NCBI GenBank assembly: GCA_916048095.2
Contig: OU696582.1
Coordinates: forward strand, 5,238,001 to 5,302,000
DNA: 64,000 bases
Source of the DNA: Sacculina carcini
Taxonomy: Eukaryota; Arthropoda; Thecostraca; Sacculinidae
Direction: 5' to 3'
Positions 30,649 to 45,279 of the stretch are shown one piece after another. The notes beneath the pieces were generated by a model. It worked only from the letters and a program-made list of their open reading frames with translations. It was not told the origin of the DNA and made no database searches. The position numbers were made by a program, and so were the translations under genes. Position 1 is the stretch's first letter; each line of letters opens with the position of its first letter.

Positions 30649-33600
30649 ATGAACTGGGATGATGAAGACCGAATGAACGCGATATCCATGTTCAGGCAGA
30701 AATGCGAGCTGTACTTTTCAGTTCAGAACATCTCGACGGATAAACAAGTGAACCACATATTTCTGCTTGCCGGGGAAACAGCATAAGGATGTACATGGAC
30801 CATGATAGAGGAAGAACGACGCGATCCGCAGCATGTGTGGGAACAGCTCACGAGACGAATCCAGCTTAGTACGAGTTTTCGCATCAGTCGCTTGGAATTG
30901 CAAAGATTTAGACAAGCACCAGACGAGAACATGACGAATTTCGAGTCACGGTGCAAACTGCAGGCATTGAAATGCCGTTTCAAGGATAATAGCGACACAG
31001 ACGGACGGTGCTCGGAATTAGAGGATCGAATTATAGACCAAGTAATCGCTGGCACCAAACACCCCGAGCTGCAAAAAAAACTCCTCATGCACGACACGCT
31101 TAAGCTATCTGAGGTATTAGATAGTGGCAGGACAGTCGAGGCATCGTTGACTCATATGGAGCAGCTATCCCGTATGAATACAGCAGACCAGCAGAAATAT
31201 GACGCCGTGAAATGGAATGCAGCAACATCCGCGAGCAAGAAGGGCCTAGCAGGCATACAGACAGACACACATCAGGCGGGCGACGCCGTCTGCACGCGCA
31301 TATCGGGTGATTCATTCAACGCGAGCAAGAAGGGCATGGCAGGCGCGTGGAAAGGCGGGCGCTCCGTCACATGCACGTATTGCGGAAGACAACATGAGCA
31401 GGGGCGGCGCAACTGCCCCGCGTATGGCACAACATATAATAATTGTGTTAGGCGGGATCATTGGGCTTCAATGTGTCACGCAACGCGTCCGCGCAATGCA
31501 CATGAAATCGAAAAGCATGACGAGGACATTGAAGTCGACAATCTTGTGTGCAAACTCCACATCGACACCGTGGACGAAGTCGAAGGCACCGAACATGAAG
31601 TGTACACAAACCTGGATACTCAACGGTTTGGCACCGTGTTCAGCATGAAATTCAAGGTGGATACCGGTGCTGCTGGCAATATTTTGCCATTGCGTATGTT
31701 CCAAAAATTGTTTCAGCGCGAGAAACCCGCCAGTGGCGACACCAGACCGTGCCGCTCGGTGCTCACAGCGTACTATGATAACTCAAGTAAACCAACGCCT
31801 ATAAGGCATTTCGGCATTATGAGCTTGGTATGTCGACACGAAAATGGCAAAACCGCTACACTAGATTTCTTTGTGGTCGACACAAAACGTCCGGCTCTCC
31901 TCGGCTGGCCGTCGTGCAAGGCGCTCGATATTGTGCGGGTACGTCGACATGATAAGAACGAATCACCAACAAGCAGCCAGCTGGAAAAAACGTGCGTGTT
32001 GTACACCGTGAACGACCATAGTCTGCAAGACCAAGAGTCAATTGACCGAGTGCACACTACAGATCAACTGAAGGCACAATACCCGGACAGGTTCGACACT
32101 ATCGGACACATGCCCGGGAAGTACCGCATCGTTTTGCGACCCGGAGCCCAGCCGGTGGTACATGCAACCAGACAAGTACCCATCAAAGTAAAAAATGATT
32201 TACAGCAGACTATTAACGAAATCGAGGCTCAAGGGGTTATTAAGCGCGTAACAAAGCCAACCGAATGGGTGAACAGCCTCACGTGTACGCGGAAAGCAAA
32301 CGGACGATTGAGAGTATGTCTGGACCCAATGGACCTCAACAAATGCATCATGAGAACTCACCACCGCGCTCCCACACTTGATGAGATATCGCACCAGTTA
32401 GCCGGAGCTAAATTCTTTAGTAAATTGGACGCCAATGACGGATACTGGTCAGTGGAATTGGATGATGCAAGCTCCGAACTCACGACGTTCAACACACCGT
32501 TCGGACGTTTCCGATACAACATAATGTCATTCGGGTTGAGGATGTCGCAGGACGTATTGCAGCAAAAAATGGATGCAAAACTCGAGCAATGCCCAGGTGC
32601 CATTGGCATTGCCGACGACGTTGTGGTGTACTCCACCACTGAAGAAGAACACGACATCTGTCTTCACAACTTGATGAAAGTAGCAAGACACTCGGGACTG
32701 ACTTTTAACAGCAGTAAGTGCTTCATAAAGTGCAGTAGCGTCAAATTCTTCGGAGCATTTTTTGACGCAAGCGGGAAACACCCAGACCCGGATAAAGTCA
32801 AAGACTTACAGGACATGAAGGAGCCACGCAAAAAGACTGAATTGCAAGAATTTCTGGGTTTGGCAACCTACATGAGCCCGCTTATAGGCGGCCTGGCTGA
32901 GAAAACGGCACCACTGCGATACTTGCTGCGAAAGGAGTGAATTTTCGACTGGCTACCTCAGCATGCAGCAGCTGTCGAGGACGTGAAGGGAGCAATATCG
33001 AAAGAAACGACGCTGTCATATTACGACACACAAAAACTCACCGAAATCCAAGTAGACGCGTCCCAAAAAGGCTTGGGAGCCGTGCTCATACAAGAAGGCA
33101 GGCCGATCGCATTCGCATCCAAAGCCCAGACAGATGTCGAGAAACGATACGCAAACATTGAGAGAGAACTACTAGCAGTAGTTTTCGGATGTCGGAGATT
33201 CCATACGTATATACATGGTGGACCGGTGACGGTGTATAGCGATCATAAACCGCTGGAGATGATTCAGAAGAAACACCTTCATGCTGCCCCTCCTCGACTG
33301 CAAAGAATGCTTCTAGAACTGCAGCCATATGACTACGAGATCAAATACGCCAAGCCAGACGCCATTACAGCGGCCGACACACTGTCTAGAGCGCCAGGGG
33401 CATGCAACGATCATATCGATCTTGATGTGCAAGTCGACCACGTCCATTTCGAACCACAGCGGATCAGAGATATTCGGAATGAGACACAAAAGGACCTTGA
33501 GTTGCAAACACTCAGCGAGACAATAAACAGGGGATGGCCCGAAAGAATCGGAGACATCCGGGAGGATCAGCGTGCATACTGGCCATATCGGGACGAATTA

Positions 33601-34611
33601 TCAATTGTGGATGGTGTAGTCATGAGAGGACAGCGCGTTGTCATCCCATCATCAAGAACATCCATGATCCTGAAGCAGTTGCACGGGGCACATCTGGGTG
33701 AAAAAAGTGCAAGCTGTTGTCTCGGGAATGTGTATTTTGGGTAAGGATCAACAAGGACATAGAAGACATGTGCAAGAGCTGTCCTGTTTGTAACAAATTC
33801 GCAAAGGCGCCACGAAAGGAACCGTTAATACCACATGAGGTACCAACTCGACCCTGGCAAGTTGTTGGAGCCGATCTTTTCGATTGGGGTGGCAAGAAAC
33901 ACCTAGCCATCGCTGATTACTACTCGAAGTTTCCAATTGTACGGCGAATGCCTTCGTACTGCAGCTCGATTGCAGTGAAAGATGCACTTAAGCAGACATT
34001 TGCGGAATTTGGAATTCCCGAGAAGATGGTGAGCGACAACGGACCACAATTTAGTTCGCACGAGTTCGCACGTTTTACGGAAGAATGGAACATCCATCAC
34101 ATCAGCAGCTCGCCACACTACCCCCAGTCGAACGGCTTGATCGAACGCACAATACAAACGCTAAAGCAAACAATGACAAAGGTGAAAGAGAGTGGAGATG
34201 ACCTTCAGCTCGCTCTTTTGAATCTGAGGGCGACACCGATCGACAGGAAACTACCCAGCCCTGCCGAGCTCCTGATGAACAGAAGACTGAGGGGTGTCCT
34301 TCCAGGCATCGTGAGCAACCAGAATATTGACCGAGATTTACACCGAGCGAGACTACAGGAGCGGCAAGACGAGCAGGCGACACATTACAATCGCTCGGCA
34401 GCAACTCGCCCCGATTTCAATACTGGAGAACCCATATACATCCGACAAGAGAAAACACATGGCAGCGGGGCAAAGTTGTCTCCAGATCAACCGAACACCC
34501 GAGGTCATATCAGGTCCTAACAGAATCCGGACGGAGTTTACGCCTAAACAAAGGCTTCATAAGACCAGCTGACACCGCCACAGCATCGCCAAACAATGTC
34601 AGCGATGACTA
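30649..34611 (+). pseudogene. G4 gag-pol, single frame with stops and one frameshift
   Basis: From ATG at 30649 one frame covers gag and pol: gag with a CTYCGRQHEQGRRNC-type zinc motif near 31375, protease FKVDTGAAGNILP near 31655, RT with CLDPMDLN, FSKLDANDGYWSVEL and catalytic IADDVVVY near 32615, RNase H IQVDASQKGLGAV and YSDHKPLEM, HHCC, then integrase VGADLFDW, VSDNGPQF and NGLIERTIQ. Lesions: TAA 30784-30786, TGA 32938-32940 at the start of the RT-RNase H connection, a frame change near 33720 and another near 34500. The tail is interrupted by hAT-X. Confidence 0.88.
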
Positions 34612-35791
34612 GTGATGCAAAAAAAACGTTTTTTTTGGTTGCGGTTTTTTTTTGCAAAAAAACATGTTTTTTTTAGTTTTTTTTGTTTTTTTTTGTTTTT
34701 TTTTAGAATTAGCCCCAATTGTCATCGGATGTTAGATTTTAGTACATAGAAATGAGTTCAATTGATGTTTTGTACATCTTTACGTGTCTTATTTCAAAGA
34801 AAATTTGATAATAGTATAAAAAACAAGAATATTTATCAATAAATACCTCAGGAGACTGTTTGAAAGTGCATCCGGGTCCGGTGGTTAAGTTTTTTTTCAT
34901 TGAGAAAACCTATGTTTTTAAAGATGGTTTTAATTATGTGGATATTTGAAATAATTTGTCAGCATAACAAAACAAATTCATTGAATAATCATGTTTTTTT
35001 TTAAAAGAAACCATGTTTTTTATGAAAAAATGCAATGATGTTTTTCAAACTGGTTTTAAATTCGTTTTATTAATGTACAGGTCCAGAAAATGTTGGCAGC
35101 AGAACAAGACAAGCTAATTGGTTGGTCAAGTGTTTTTTTGACAAACGTTCATTTAAACTAACGCTTTTTTAATGAAACAATGTTTTCTAAAACAGTATAT
35201 ATGTAAGATAGATTTGATTGATGTACGTTCAAATAACATTTGTAGAGCAAGTAGCCTGCTGGTACGTATAAGCGGCTGGTTAAACCACTTAATTTAAACT
35301 GTTCTTTTAAACCATGGTTTTTTCAAATTATATTTTTTGGAAAAACTGTTTTCGTAGATGTAGAGAATGCGAAAAAAATTGGCGGCAGATCAAGGAAAGT
35401 TTAACCAAATTAACTGGTTTTTTATTAGTAACCAGTTTTTAGAACTGGTTTTATGGATGATGGTTTCTTTGATGTAGTTATTTGTGTTCAAATACTTTTT
35501 GTACATCAAATATATCTCCTCAGTTGTTTTTTTTCCTACACGAAAATATTGTCCGTTTTTTTGGTCCGTTTTTCTGGTCCGTTGCCACTGCGACCCGCTT
35601 TTATTCGTAGTCTCATTAGGGCAGTGGTTCTTAACCTGGGGTACCTGTACCCCCAGGGGGTACGAAAGCTTAAAGTTGGGGGTACGAGACATGCTAGCTA
35701 GCAGCAGGTAGCCAGTTTATTGCTGTATTTACAATGGGACTGAAATATATATAGTGTTTTCTTCTACAATTGTCTTATTTTTTCACATTTA

Positions 35792-35933
<142 letters not shown>

Positions 35934-35938
35934 CCGTA

Positions 35939-36312
35939 CGACTGAGTAAAATAAGTGAACGTCCGTATAACAGAGTCAACAGTGATAATGAACACGTACC
36001 GTACGAGTATGAGCTACATTATGCCCCTCCTTGAGGAGGTGTAGCAGTAGGAAGTGCAGATGTGCAGCGTGCGTTTGAATGGTGGATTGTCCGGTTTGCT
36101 GACTGCGCGTGCCACGTGGTGGCGTCATGTTTCGGGAGTCGTTGTGTGAGCGTTGTGGAGTGTGTGTCGGTGTGCGGTGTCATGTGGGCGCGCGTGGGGC
36201 TGTAATGCCCCCCACGCGCCCGTCTTCTTCGCCGTAGCTCATACTCGTACGGTACGTGTTCATTATCACTGTTGACTCTGTTATACGGACGTTCACTTAT
36301 TTTACTCAGTCG
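35939..36312. repeat. 79-bp perfect inverted repeat around 216 bp
   Basis: Arm 35939-36017 (starting CGACTGAGTAAAATAAGTG) is the exact reverse complement of arm 36234-36312. The centre holds a smaller GC-rich hairpin (GGGCGCGCGTGGGGC with GCCCCCCACGCGCCC, 36187-36221). There is no open frame of note. It may be a foldback element inserted in hAT-Y; I could not define a TSD. Confidence 0.9.
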
Positions 36313-36572
36313 TGTTCTGGCTTCTGTTGTAACAGGTTCGTGTTGTTAACCTCGGTTCTCTGGTATGAATGTTGACATATTTCTGTACTACGTACTGCGG
36401 AATTTTGTCTTGCTCATTGGTGACCATACTCAAAGTTATTTGGTTTATTTGTTTTTTTTTCTTTAACTTTTCCAATTTAGTGCTGCGAACAATGCCTTTG
36501 TGGCTCTTTAGTTGAGGAAATCTTGTAACAACCGTACCGTACATCTTTCCAGGTATCAGTACGATAATCTGA

Positions 36573-38351
<1,779 letters not shown>

Positions 38352-39205
38352 AATGTGTAAATCATTAATGTGTACTTTGTGTACCATGTATACTACTAGA
38401 TTAGAAATTATTATACATTATGTTGGTTCAGTTCAGCAAGTGAATAAAGTTAATTTCTGAACTAGATTTGCATCACTAATCCATTTTACTTTTTTTTAAT
38501 AATATTAATTTTTGACAGGGGGTACGAAAAAATTGTATGAGATATCAAGGGGTACGGGCACTAAAAAAGGTTAAGAACCACTGCATTAGGTACACTAAGT
38601 TTGTGTGCATATTCGTAGTATTTGTGTAAATATTTGCAGTGTTTGTACTCTTATATTTGCAAATAATTGATCTGCTGAATGAAATGATGAAACTTATTAT
38701 AACCAACGTAGTTAATTTCTGGCAGTAAAAAGTTAATGTGTAAAAAATAAAAATAAATTATGCCACCTGTTGTTTTTTTAAAACAGTTTCAGATTTTAGC
38801 ATAAAAACGGTTCTCAAACCCTGCTTTCTTACACAATGATTAACTCAATAATTGAATGCAAAACTGTACTGCACATAGAAGTGCCGCACAGTACCGTGCA
38901 AACAATGATATTAGGTCTTTCAGACACATTATAACAATTATATTGTGCATATTTAATGATAATTCAATTTGATAGGGACACTAATAGCATGAATAACCCA
39001 TGTGTTGATAAAAATAATTCATTTAACATCCCAAATATATCATTTCCATAATCTGAATTCTTTGCATGACTCTTCAAAAAAAAAAAAAAAAGTTTTTTTT
39101 GGTCGCGGTTTTTTTGGCAAAAAAAACGGGTTTTTTATAAAAAAAAACGTCGGTTTTTTTTATAAAAAAACGTCGGTTTTTTTAGGTCGCATCTCTAGCG
39201 ATGAC

Positions 39206-39349
39206 CCAGGAACAAATGAAGATATGCGTCCTGGTACATTGTCGGAAGCACGAGCAGCGACGCCGGTGGTGTTGACTCAAAACGACTCTCCGCCGATCGT
39301 CTCAAGAGCAGGCCGTGCCATCCGTCCCCCGAGAAGATACTCTCCGTAG
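39206..39349 (+). pseudogene. G4 pol tail after hAT-X
   Basis: After one GCGATGAC copy the frame resumes with PGTNEDMRPGTLSEA and ends RAGRAIRPPRRYSP at a TAG, an ending much like that of G1 pol. It lies just before the polypurine tract and the 3' LTR. Confidence 0.8.
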
Positions 39350-39358
39350 AAAGGGAGA

Positions 39359-39520
39359 TGTAAAGAGCGTTAGATGGCGCCCCATGTCAAACACTGGACC
39401 AAGCCAGTCACCCACGAGACGTCTTGGTGTGCGGGTGTCATATTGCGAGTGTTTGTGAATACCATTATGTGTGTATGCTAAGTTCATCCAATACAGTGTA
39501 ACCGTTCTGTCGACATTACA
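39359..39520 (+). repeat. G4 3' LTR
   Basis: 162 bp, two differences from the 5' LTR (A for G near the start, C for T nine bases from the end). It is followed by GAGTG. Confidence 0.9.
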
Positions 39521-39525
39521 GAGTG

Positions 39526-39947
39526 AGGCAAGGAGTGAGGAGAAAGCGGAGATAGGATGGCTGATGAGGATCGTGGAGAAGCTTATATATCAGACAACAC
39601 AAGCGAAAGTGAATACGTGGAATAATAGGGAGCCAGCGAAATTGAAAAAGAAATTGAGAAGTGTGACGACAAGGAACAGGATGAAGGACAAAACGACAAG
39701 ATTGATTAATAACGCGTTGTAGGATTTTAAGAGAACCACGAGGAGCATGGATGTACAAAGAATTACAATAGTCGAGTCTAGAGAATACATAAGAGTGCAT
39801 AAGTTTGATTGCGGAAGGTCTGTCGAGATATGAGCGTATAGGATAGAGGGACCTCAAGATAAGACGGCAAGTGCGGGCGACAGAGAGGATGTTGTCGGAG
39901 GAAGAGAGAGGAGTAAAAAATAACTCCGATATTTCTAACTGTTTCAA
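39526..39947 (-). pseudogene. LINE-beta ORF2 C-terminal domain, first piece
   Basis: The minus strand encodes SVARTCRLILRSLYPIRSYL, LMHSYVFSRLDYCNSLYIH and LKILQRVINQSCRFVL, the C-terminal domain of CR1/L2-like ORF2. The frame enters G4 at 39525 and continues at 30449. The 5' end is truncated near 39947. The same protein segment is found at 62239-62937. Confidence 0.85.
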
Positions 39948-39954
39948 CTATTTC

Positions 39955-40283
39955 TCCGTTTCATGATTGTTTCAATTATCCTCGTTGTCTTATTTTTCCC
40001 TGTCTTGAGCACTGCTTCCTTTCCTCCTTGCTGCTATATTTATTATATTGTGAATGTAATAATTCTCTGTAGATTATATTGTTCGAACATACCACTTGAT
40101 TTTTTGGAACTGTGCCCTTTGTGCTTGTGCTTGCTATTTACCAATTTTGGTTGTTTTGTGACTTCTCTTTCTTTTGCCTGCTCATTTCTCCCATATTCTT
40201 TACAATTGTCGTTTTATCTCAATTAATGTTTTCCGTTTTTCGCGCTTGTGTTTTACCGGCGCTATAGCAAATACACGTTGTTC
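39955..40283 (+). mobile_element. LINE-beta-type 3' UTR fragment
   Basis: T-rich sequence without coding capacity ending GGCGCTATAGCAAATACACG then TTGTTC at 40258-40284. This is the same terminus as in the other LINE-beta copies. It probably is a 5'-truncated insertion into the LINE ORF1 that begins at 40285. Confidence 0.6.
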
Positions 40284-40284
40284 T

Positions 40285-40866
40285 AAAAAAAATAGCATTT
40301 TTTTGGCCGTTTACTGTCCAAGCGGAGTAAATCTTGCCCTCCCGTTTCATCTGTCTGAGCTCGTACATAGTACTGCTGTTGTTTCTGGTCAGGTGGTCGT
40401 TAACATACACTTTTTGTGTCTTCTTGTCACGTTTCAGATGTTTCCTCGCTTCAAATAATTGCTGTCTTTTGCGGAGCTTTTCGAATTTGACCAGTATGGT
40501 GCGGTGTTGACCATTATTTGGCTGACCGATTCTGTAAACCTCTTCAACATCTTCGGTTGATATATCTGTATTTAGCGTTGCAGATAGGCTTTGCACAATA
40601 TTTTGCGTATCTTCTCCACGCACCTCTTCTATCCTTGATACGCAAAGGTGCTTGCGCAGCATTTGTTGCTCGAGGAGATTTATTTTTGCTTGAGCTTCAC
40701 GAAGCTCGTTCTTCATCTCCACCAGTTCTATATCCTTGGCAGACAGAGCCTCCTCCACTGCAGCCTTTATCGCTGGTGCCACCAATTTATCCTTGATTGC
40801 CTCCAAAACTCCGGACTCATGAGATATTCTTTCAACGCCTCTGACAATTCACCAATGTTATTCATT
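40285..40866 (-). pseudogene. LINE ORF1 (coiled coil and RRM-like), truncated
   Basis: From ATG at 40866 (MNNIGELSEALKEYL) the minus strand encodes a coiled coil (AKDIELVEMKNELREAQAK) and an RNA-binding part with EVYRIGQPN and RTILVKFEKLRKRQQLF. One extra base near 40803-40807 breaks the frame. The end beyond 40285 is replaced by the LINE-beta 3' end. The matching ORF2 is not in the window. Bases 40867-41240 hold no recognised gene. Confidence 0.72.
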
Positions 40867-41244
40867 GCCGCACAGTTGAAGGACAATTACAAAAACATAA
40901 ACCCAAGCACAACTAACACGTCTTCACTCAACCAGTCAGGCAACCACTTGACACACATTGCATGCAAATCTTCTTGAATCTACCTCTCCCTGTTGAATGG
41001 CTTCGTGTTTTTCTTTTGTATATACGCCTGTTCAATTTTGTATGTCATGCTCTTAGCTATTTTGACATTTGTTTCACTTATTTTATAAACATACCTATTA
41101 TATTATTTTGATTTCATCCTGTCATCGCACCATTGTATATTTGGCGCTATATTATTGTTGTTTGAGAGAAACGCTTCGGCCGGTGTCGGCCATTTCGCGC
41201 TGTACCACTTCCTCGGTTATTTCCTTCTGTCTTGGCGTAATACA

Positions 41245-43080
41245 AACACACTATTATTATTATTGCACGTCCCGCTGAAGCTCAGAAAACTTGTTGCACC
41301 TCCCATTAAAGCTTTGCAAACAAATCTATATCATTAAGGTACTTGAGTAGTAGTCGAATCGCGTTCGGGTGGTCAGGATGTAAAATATTGATAAGATTAA
41401 AATGGATGTTTGTGGAGTGGCAGTAGGAACGTAAGGGTTGCCGCGAGACCTCATACAACTCGCATTCCGTGATTATATGACTACACGTGAGAGGAGTTCG
41501 ACAGTGTGAGCATATAGGTGGCGATGTCTTCTCCATTAAATAATTGTGTGTTATCCTAGTGCATCCCAGTCTTAGTCTCGCGATTACTCGCTGCGCTTTC
41601 CTTGGTAAATTGTCATCCAGCCATAGAGTGACTGATTTCTTTATGGCCCAAGTGCATAATTATGTCTGTGACTGATCCACTTTTGTTGGAAAGACTCGCA
41701 TGTAGCCGTATTCACAATCTGTCTTATTGTCTGCTTACACGCTGGATACTGGTGAATATAGCTCGATTCCAACGCAGCTTTTGCTTCCGCATCTGCCCTC
41801 TCATTGCCCTTCACGCCAGAGTGCCCTGGTATCCACACCAGTATACAGTCGTAGTTCGATGTTATACGATGTAAAATATTTAAAATTGATAAAAGTATAT
41901 AATCCGATGAAAGACTATTGGAAATGTAGAGTAGTGCAGATCTCGAATCACTCAGAATTAAAGCTTTTTGTACCCGATGCTCTTCCACGTATCTCAAAGC
42001 TCTGTAGATTGCGTACAGCTCAGTATTGAAAACCGTGACATATGGAGGCAGACGGAACCTTGCTATGCACGCACTACCCAGCTGTTTGGTGTATATTGCG
42101 CATCCTGACTTTCCTTTGCACTTTGATCCATCCGTATATATTTGGGCATAGTCGCTATACTGCGAAATGTACTCCGCAAACGCCATTGAGACCTCAGTAT
42201 CTGATACCTGCGCTTTGGTTGCATCCAGTAGGAAATGAATTTTTGGAGCTGTCTTGTACCAGGGCGGTATGTCGTAGACTAGGCCATTTCGGTGAGGTAC
42301 TGCCACATTGAGCTCCTGAATATACTCCCTCACTCGTCTATTAAGCATCCGTTTGGATAACTGCTTTCTGGAGGAAAAATTGGGCATGTTATCACCGATA
42401 TTTGTATAAGGATGAGTGATGTGGTTATAGCTGATGTGTACTTTCCTGATGTGTACTTTCCTTGTGTACTAACGTGTAACGTAGCACGATATTCTTGCGT
42501 CGTGTGCTCAGTTCTGGAAAGCTGGTATACGCTCGCAGGGCCTCGACTGGTGTCGTTCTGTACGCACCTATTATCAGCCGAAGAGCCTCGTTTTGGATTG
42601 GTTCTAAAAGACTAAGAATGGAAGGGCTCGCCGATGAGTATGACTGTAGTCCATAGTCTAAACTCGATCAAATCAATGTTTTAAAAACCTTATGGAGAAC
42701 GGAAATGTGCTCGGAACGGCTCGCACCGGCGTGTTTATTCCCAGCTATAATACGTAATATGTTTAATCGCTTCTGACAGCGCGCCTTCAAGTCTATTATA
42801 TGTTCCCGCATGGTGAGTCTTTTATCCATCACGATACCTAGAAACTTTTGTGATTGTCGGTACGGAATGATTTCGCCACCCAACCTCAATGTTTCCTGAA
42901 TTTGATAGCTGTCTATTGAGTATAGCACGGCCGTCGACTTCAGACCAGAAAACTTCATGTGGTTTGCTTTGGCCCATAGTGCTAAAACAACTAGAGCCTC
43001 TTGAAGTTGAGCGCTCATGATAGCCACGTTTTCACCTTGAATCCAAATGGCGCTGTCATCGGCGTAAATCGCATGACGCT
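41245..43080 (-). pseudogene. I/R1-like LINE ORF2: RT end, RNase H and zinc motif
   Basis: From the right: RT palm IYADDSAIWI (near 43065), RT thumb KFLGIVMDKRL, connection RLIIGAYRTTPVEALRA, RNase H IYTDGSKCKGKSG, SDSRSALLYI and PGHSGVKGNERADAEAK, then a C-terminal CSHCRTPLTCSHIITEC motif and a stop near 41306. Nonsense at 42666-42668 and frame changes near 42400 and 41540-41640 disable it. A (TAA)n-like tail lies at about 41250. The 5' end is truncated at about 43080. An RNase H in the LINE marks the I/R1/Jockey side. Confidence 0.87.
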
Positions 43081-43111
43081 ATATTAAATACATGTTGTTG
43101 TTGTTGTTGTA
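43077..43111 (+). repeat. Minimal LINE-beta 3' end with (TTG)n tail
   Basis: ACGCTATATTAAATACATG followed by five TTG units. It matches the terminus of the other LINE-beta copies and nothing else of the element, so it looks like an extremely 5'-truncated insertion. Confidence 0.55.
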
Positions 43112-43114
43112 GAA

Positions 43115-43426
43115 GTGCCGCACTGTACCGTGCAAACAATGAGATTAGGGCTTTCAGACACATTATAACACTTTTATTGTGCATATTTAATGATAATTCA
43201 ATTTGATAGGGTCACTAATAGTATGAATAACTCATGTGTTGATACAAATAATTCATTTAACATCCCAAATATATCATTTCCATAATTTGAATTATTTGCA
43301 TGACTCTTAATAAACACAAAAAACGTGTTTTTTTTCCTCGATGTTTTTTTGGGAAAAAAAGTTTGTTTTTGCAAAAAACGGTTTTTTGAATATAAAAATC
43401 CATCGTATTTTTAGGTCGCATCTCTA
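43115..43426. mobile_element. Second hAT-X right end
   Basis: Closely similar to 38880-39197 (GAAGTGCCGCAC to GGTCGCATCTCTA), including the T-run hairpin-like end. The left part of the element is absent. From 43427 to about 45175 there is no gene: a TE-like CCGGATTTGGGTGGGG block near 43970-44060 and an AT-rich stretch are all I see. Confidence 0.75.
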
Positions 43427-45175
43427 CGTGTGATACAATGCTGCCAGGCTAACGCTAGTTACACTTGAAGCCGTCAGAGAGCGCTAGCATCGCAGTGGAC
43501 GGATCGCGCCTGTTAGCTCCGCCTCCATTTTGCTACGCACACTCTGGAGCGATGTGCAAATAGGGTAGTGTCCACACCCATACACATATATGTATACACC
43601 AGTGAACATCACACATACATCTTTTGCGTGTTGGACTTTTTTCAGTTGGAATTTCACGTGCACACAGCAACGTTACTGTTCAGCCAAAATGTGAGTGTAT
43701 GATGGAAGGAACTTGACAAATGTGCGCCTTTCTGATGCATTGCTAGCGCTACCTCGTTTCTAACTTATCCAGAGTTGGAAGTCATCAATAGCTAGATATT
43801 CCTGGTTTTAATCAAGCTTTTAACATGAGTAAAACTTTCATGTTTTTACACGCAGGTGGTTTAGTATTAACATATTACATATATCGTTTTGATTACATTA
43901 GTAAATCTACTTCTTTGCCAACTTTTGTTTCATATGTCATCTCTCGAGTCAACCAGATCAGGACCGGATTTGGGTGGGGACAAAGAGGGCACCTGCCCAG
44001 GGGCGTCCACATTTCAGGGGGCCTCCACATTCTAGGGCGCCTCAAAAAAGACCCAGGCTTGAATAATTTCAGTAAATATATAAGGAATAGAAGTTGTTTG
44101 AGTCAGGACTAAAAAAGTGTGCTATTTATGATTTATCTTTCTTCATCACGGAAAACTACAGTAAAACCAAACAGTGACTGACATATTAATCACCAAATTT
44201 GAAAGTGCCACGTCTCGTAAAGTGTCTGGTCTATAAATACAGATATCGCTATAGTTGTTTTTATTCTACGAAGAAGCTTTATTTTGATTTTAAGATTGGC
44301 GGCAATGAGTATGGGTCATGCTTCCTAATCACCTTCGAAAATTGGTATGTTTGTAAAGTCAGGTGTGAAGAGTCCCGATGGGTGAAGGCAAACATATTTA
44401 GATATATATTTAGATATATATTTAGATACAGATTTAGGCATATTTAGATTTATTGTAGTAAAACATTTATTTGGCAATGGTTCATGGTTAATTTATTCAT
44501 ACTATTTATTTGGCAATGGTTCTCATAATTTTTTCATACTCGAGTGTACACAGTCAGGGGAGGGCATTTTGCAAACGTTATTAATAGGGCTATCAAAAAG
44601 TAACCTAAAAATATAAAAAATAACCTCATTTTCAGGAAAAAGTAACCCAAAGAGTAACCTGAAATATCATTGTCCTCCTTCGCAAAGGCTAACTTCCTAT
44701 TAATGCCCACACAGCTCTTTTACTCCTCTTAGGCTTGGGTGATACTTCTAAAACAAAACACCAAAAAGCATCCCAATACAGGCGAAAAACAATGCTAATG
44801 CATTTGCTTTGTTACCACATTTGATTACCATTGGTCACTACAATGTCATTTTTACTACTTTGGGTAACTTAGAGGTGAATGGCTCATATGAAAAGGTGAT
44901 TCATAGTACCGGTTACTATTACAGTGTAGTATAACTTGCAAATTCGAGAGACAGACCCGATCAATCTGAACATTTGGTAAAACAGTGTATTAATATACGT
45001 GATATCAGCATTGGAACAATTCAGCGGTGTAGAATACAATCAACAATTACGACTGCGGTTACGCAGCACAGAACACAACACAACACAGGTCAAAATTAAG
45101 CAATGCTCAATACAGTTCAACATATTTCAAACTTGGTTGGATTAGATTTGTGAAGAACAATTGTAGCACTTAATC

Positions 45176-45279
45176 ATATATGTTTGCACACGGGAGGATG
45201 CAAAATCCAGTCTTTGGCAGTCACTTTGTACAGCATCGAGAAGGACCTCTCGAAAGCTGCTGATGTTGGCTGGCATTTT
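45176..45279 (-). pseudogene. hAT-3 transposase, dimerisation end
   Basis: The minus strand encodes KCQPTSAAFERSFSML, the signature of the hAT C-terminal dimerisation domain, then KVTAKDWILHPPVCKHI and a stop. The preceding residues are on the other side of B2 at 56378. Confidence 0.82.
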
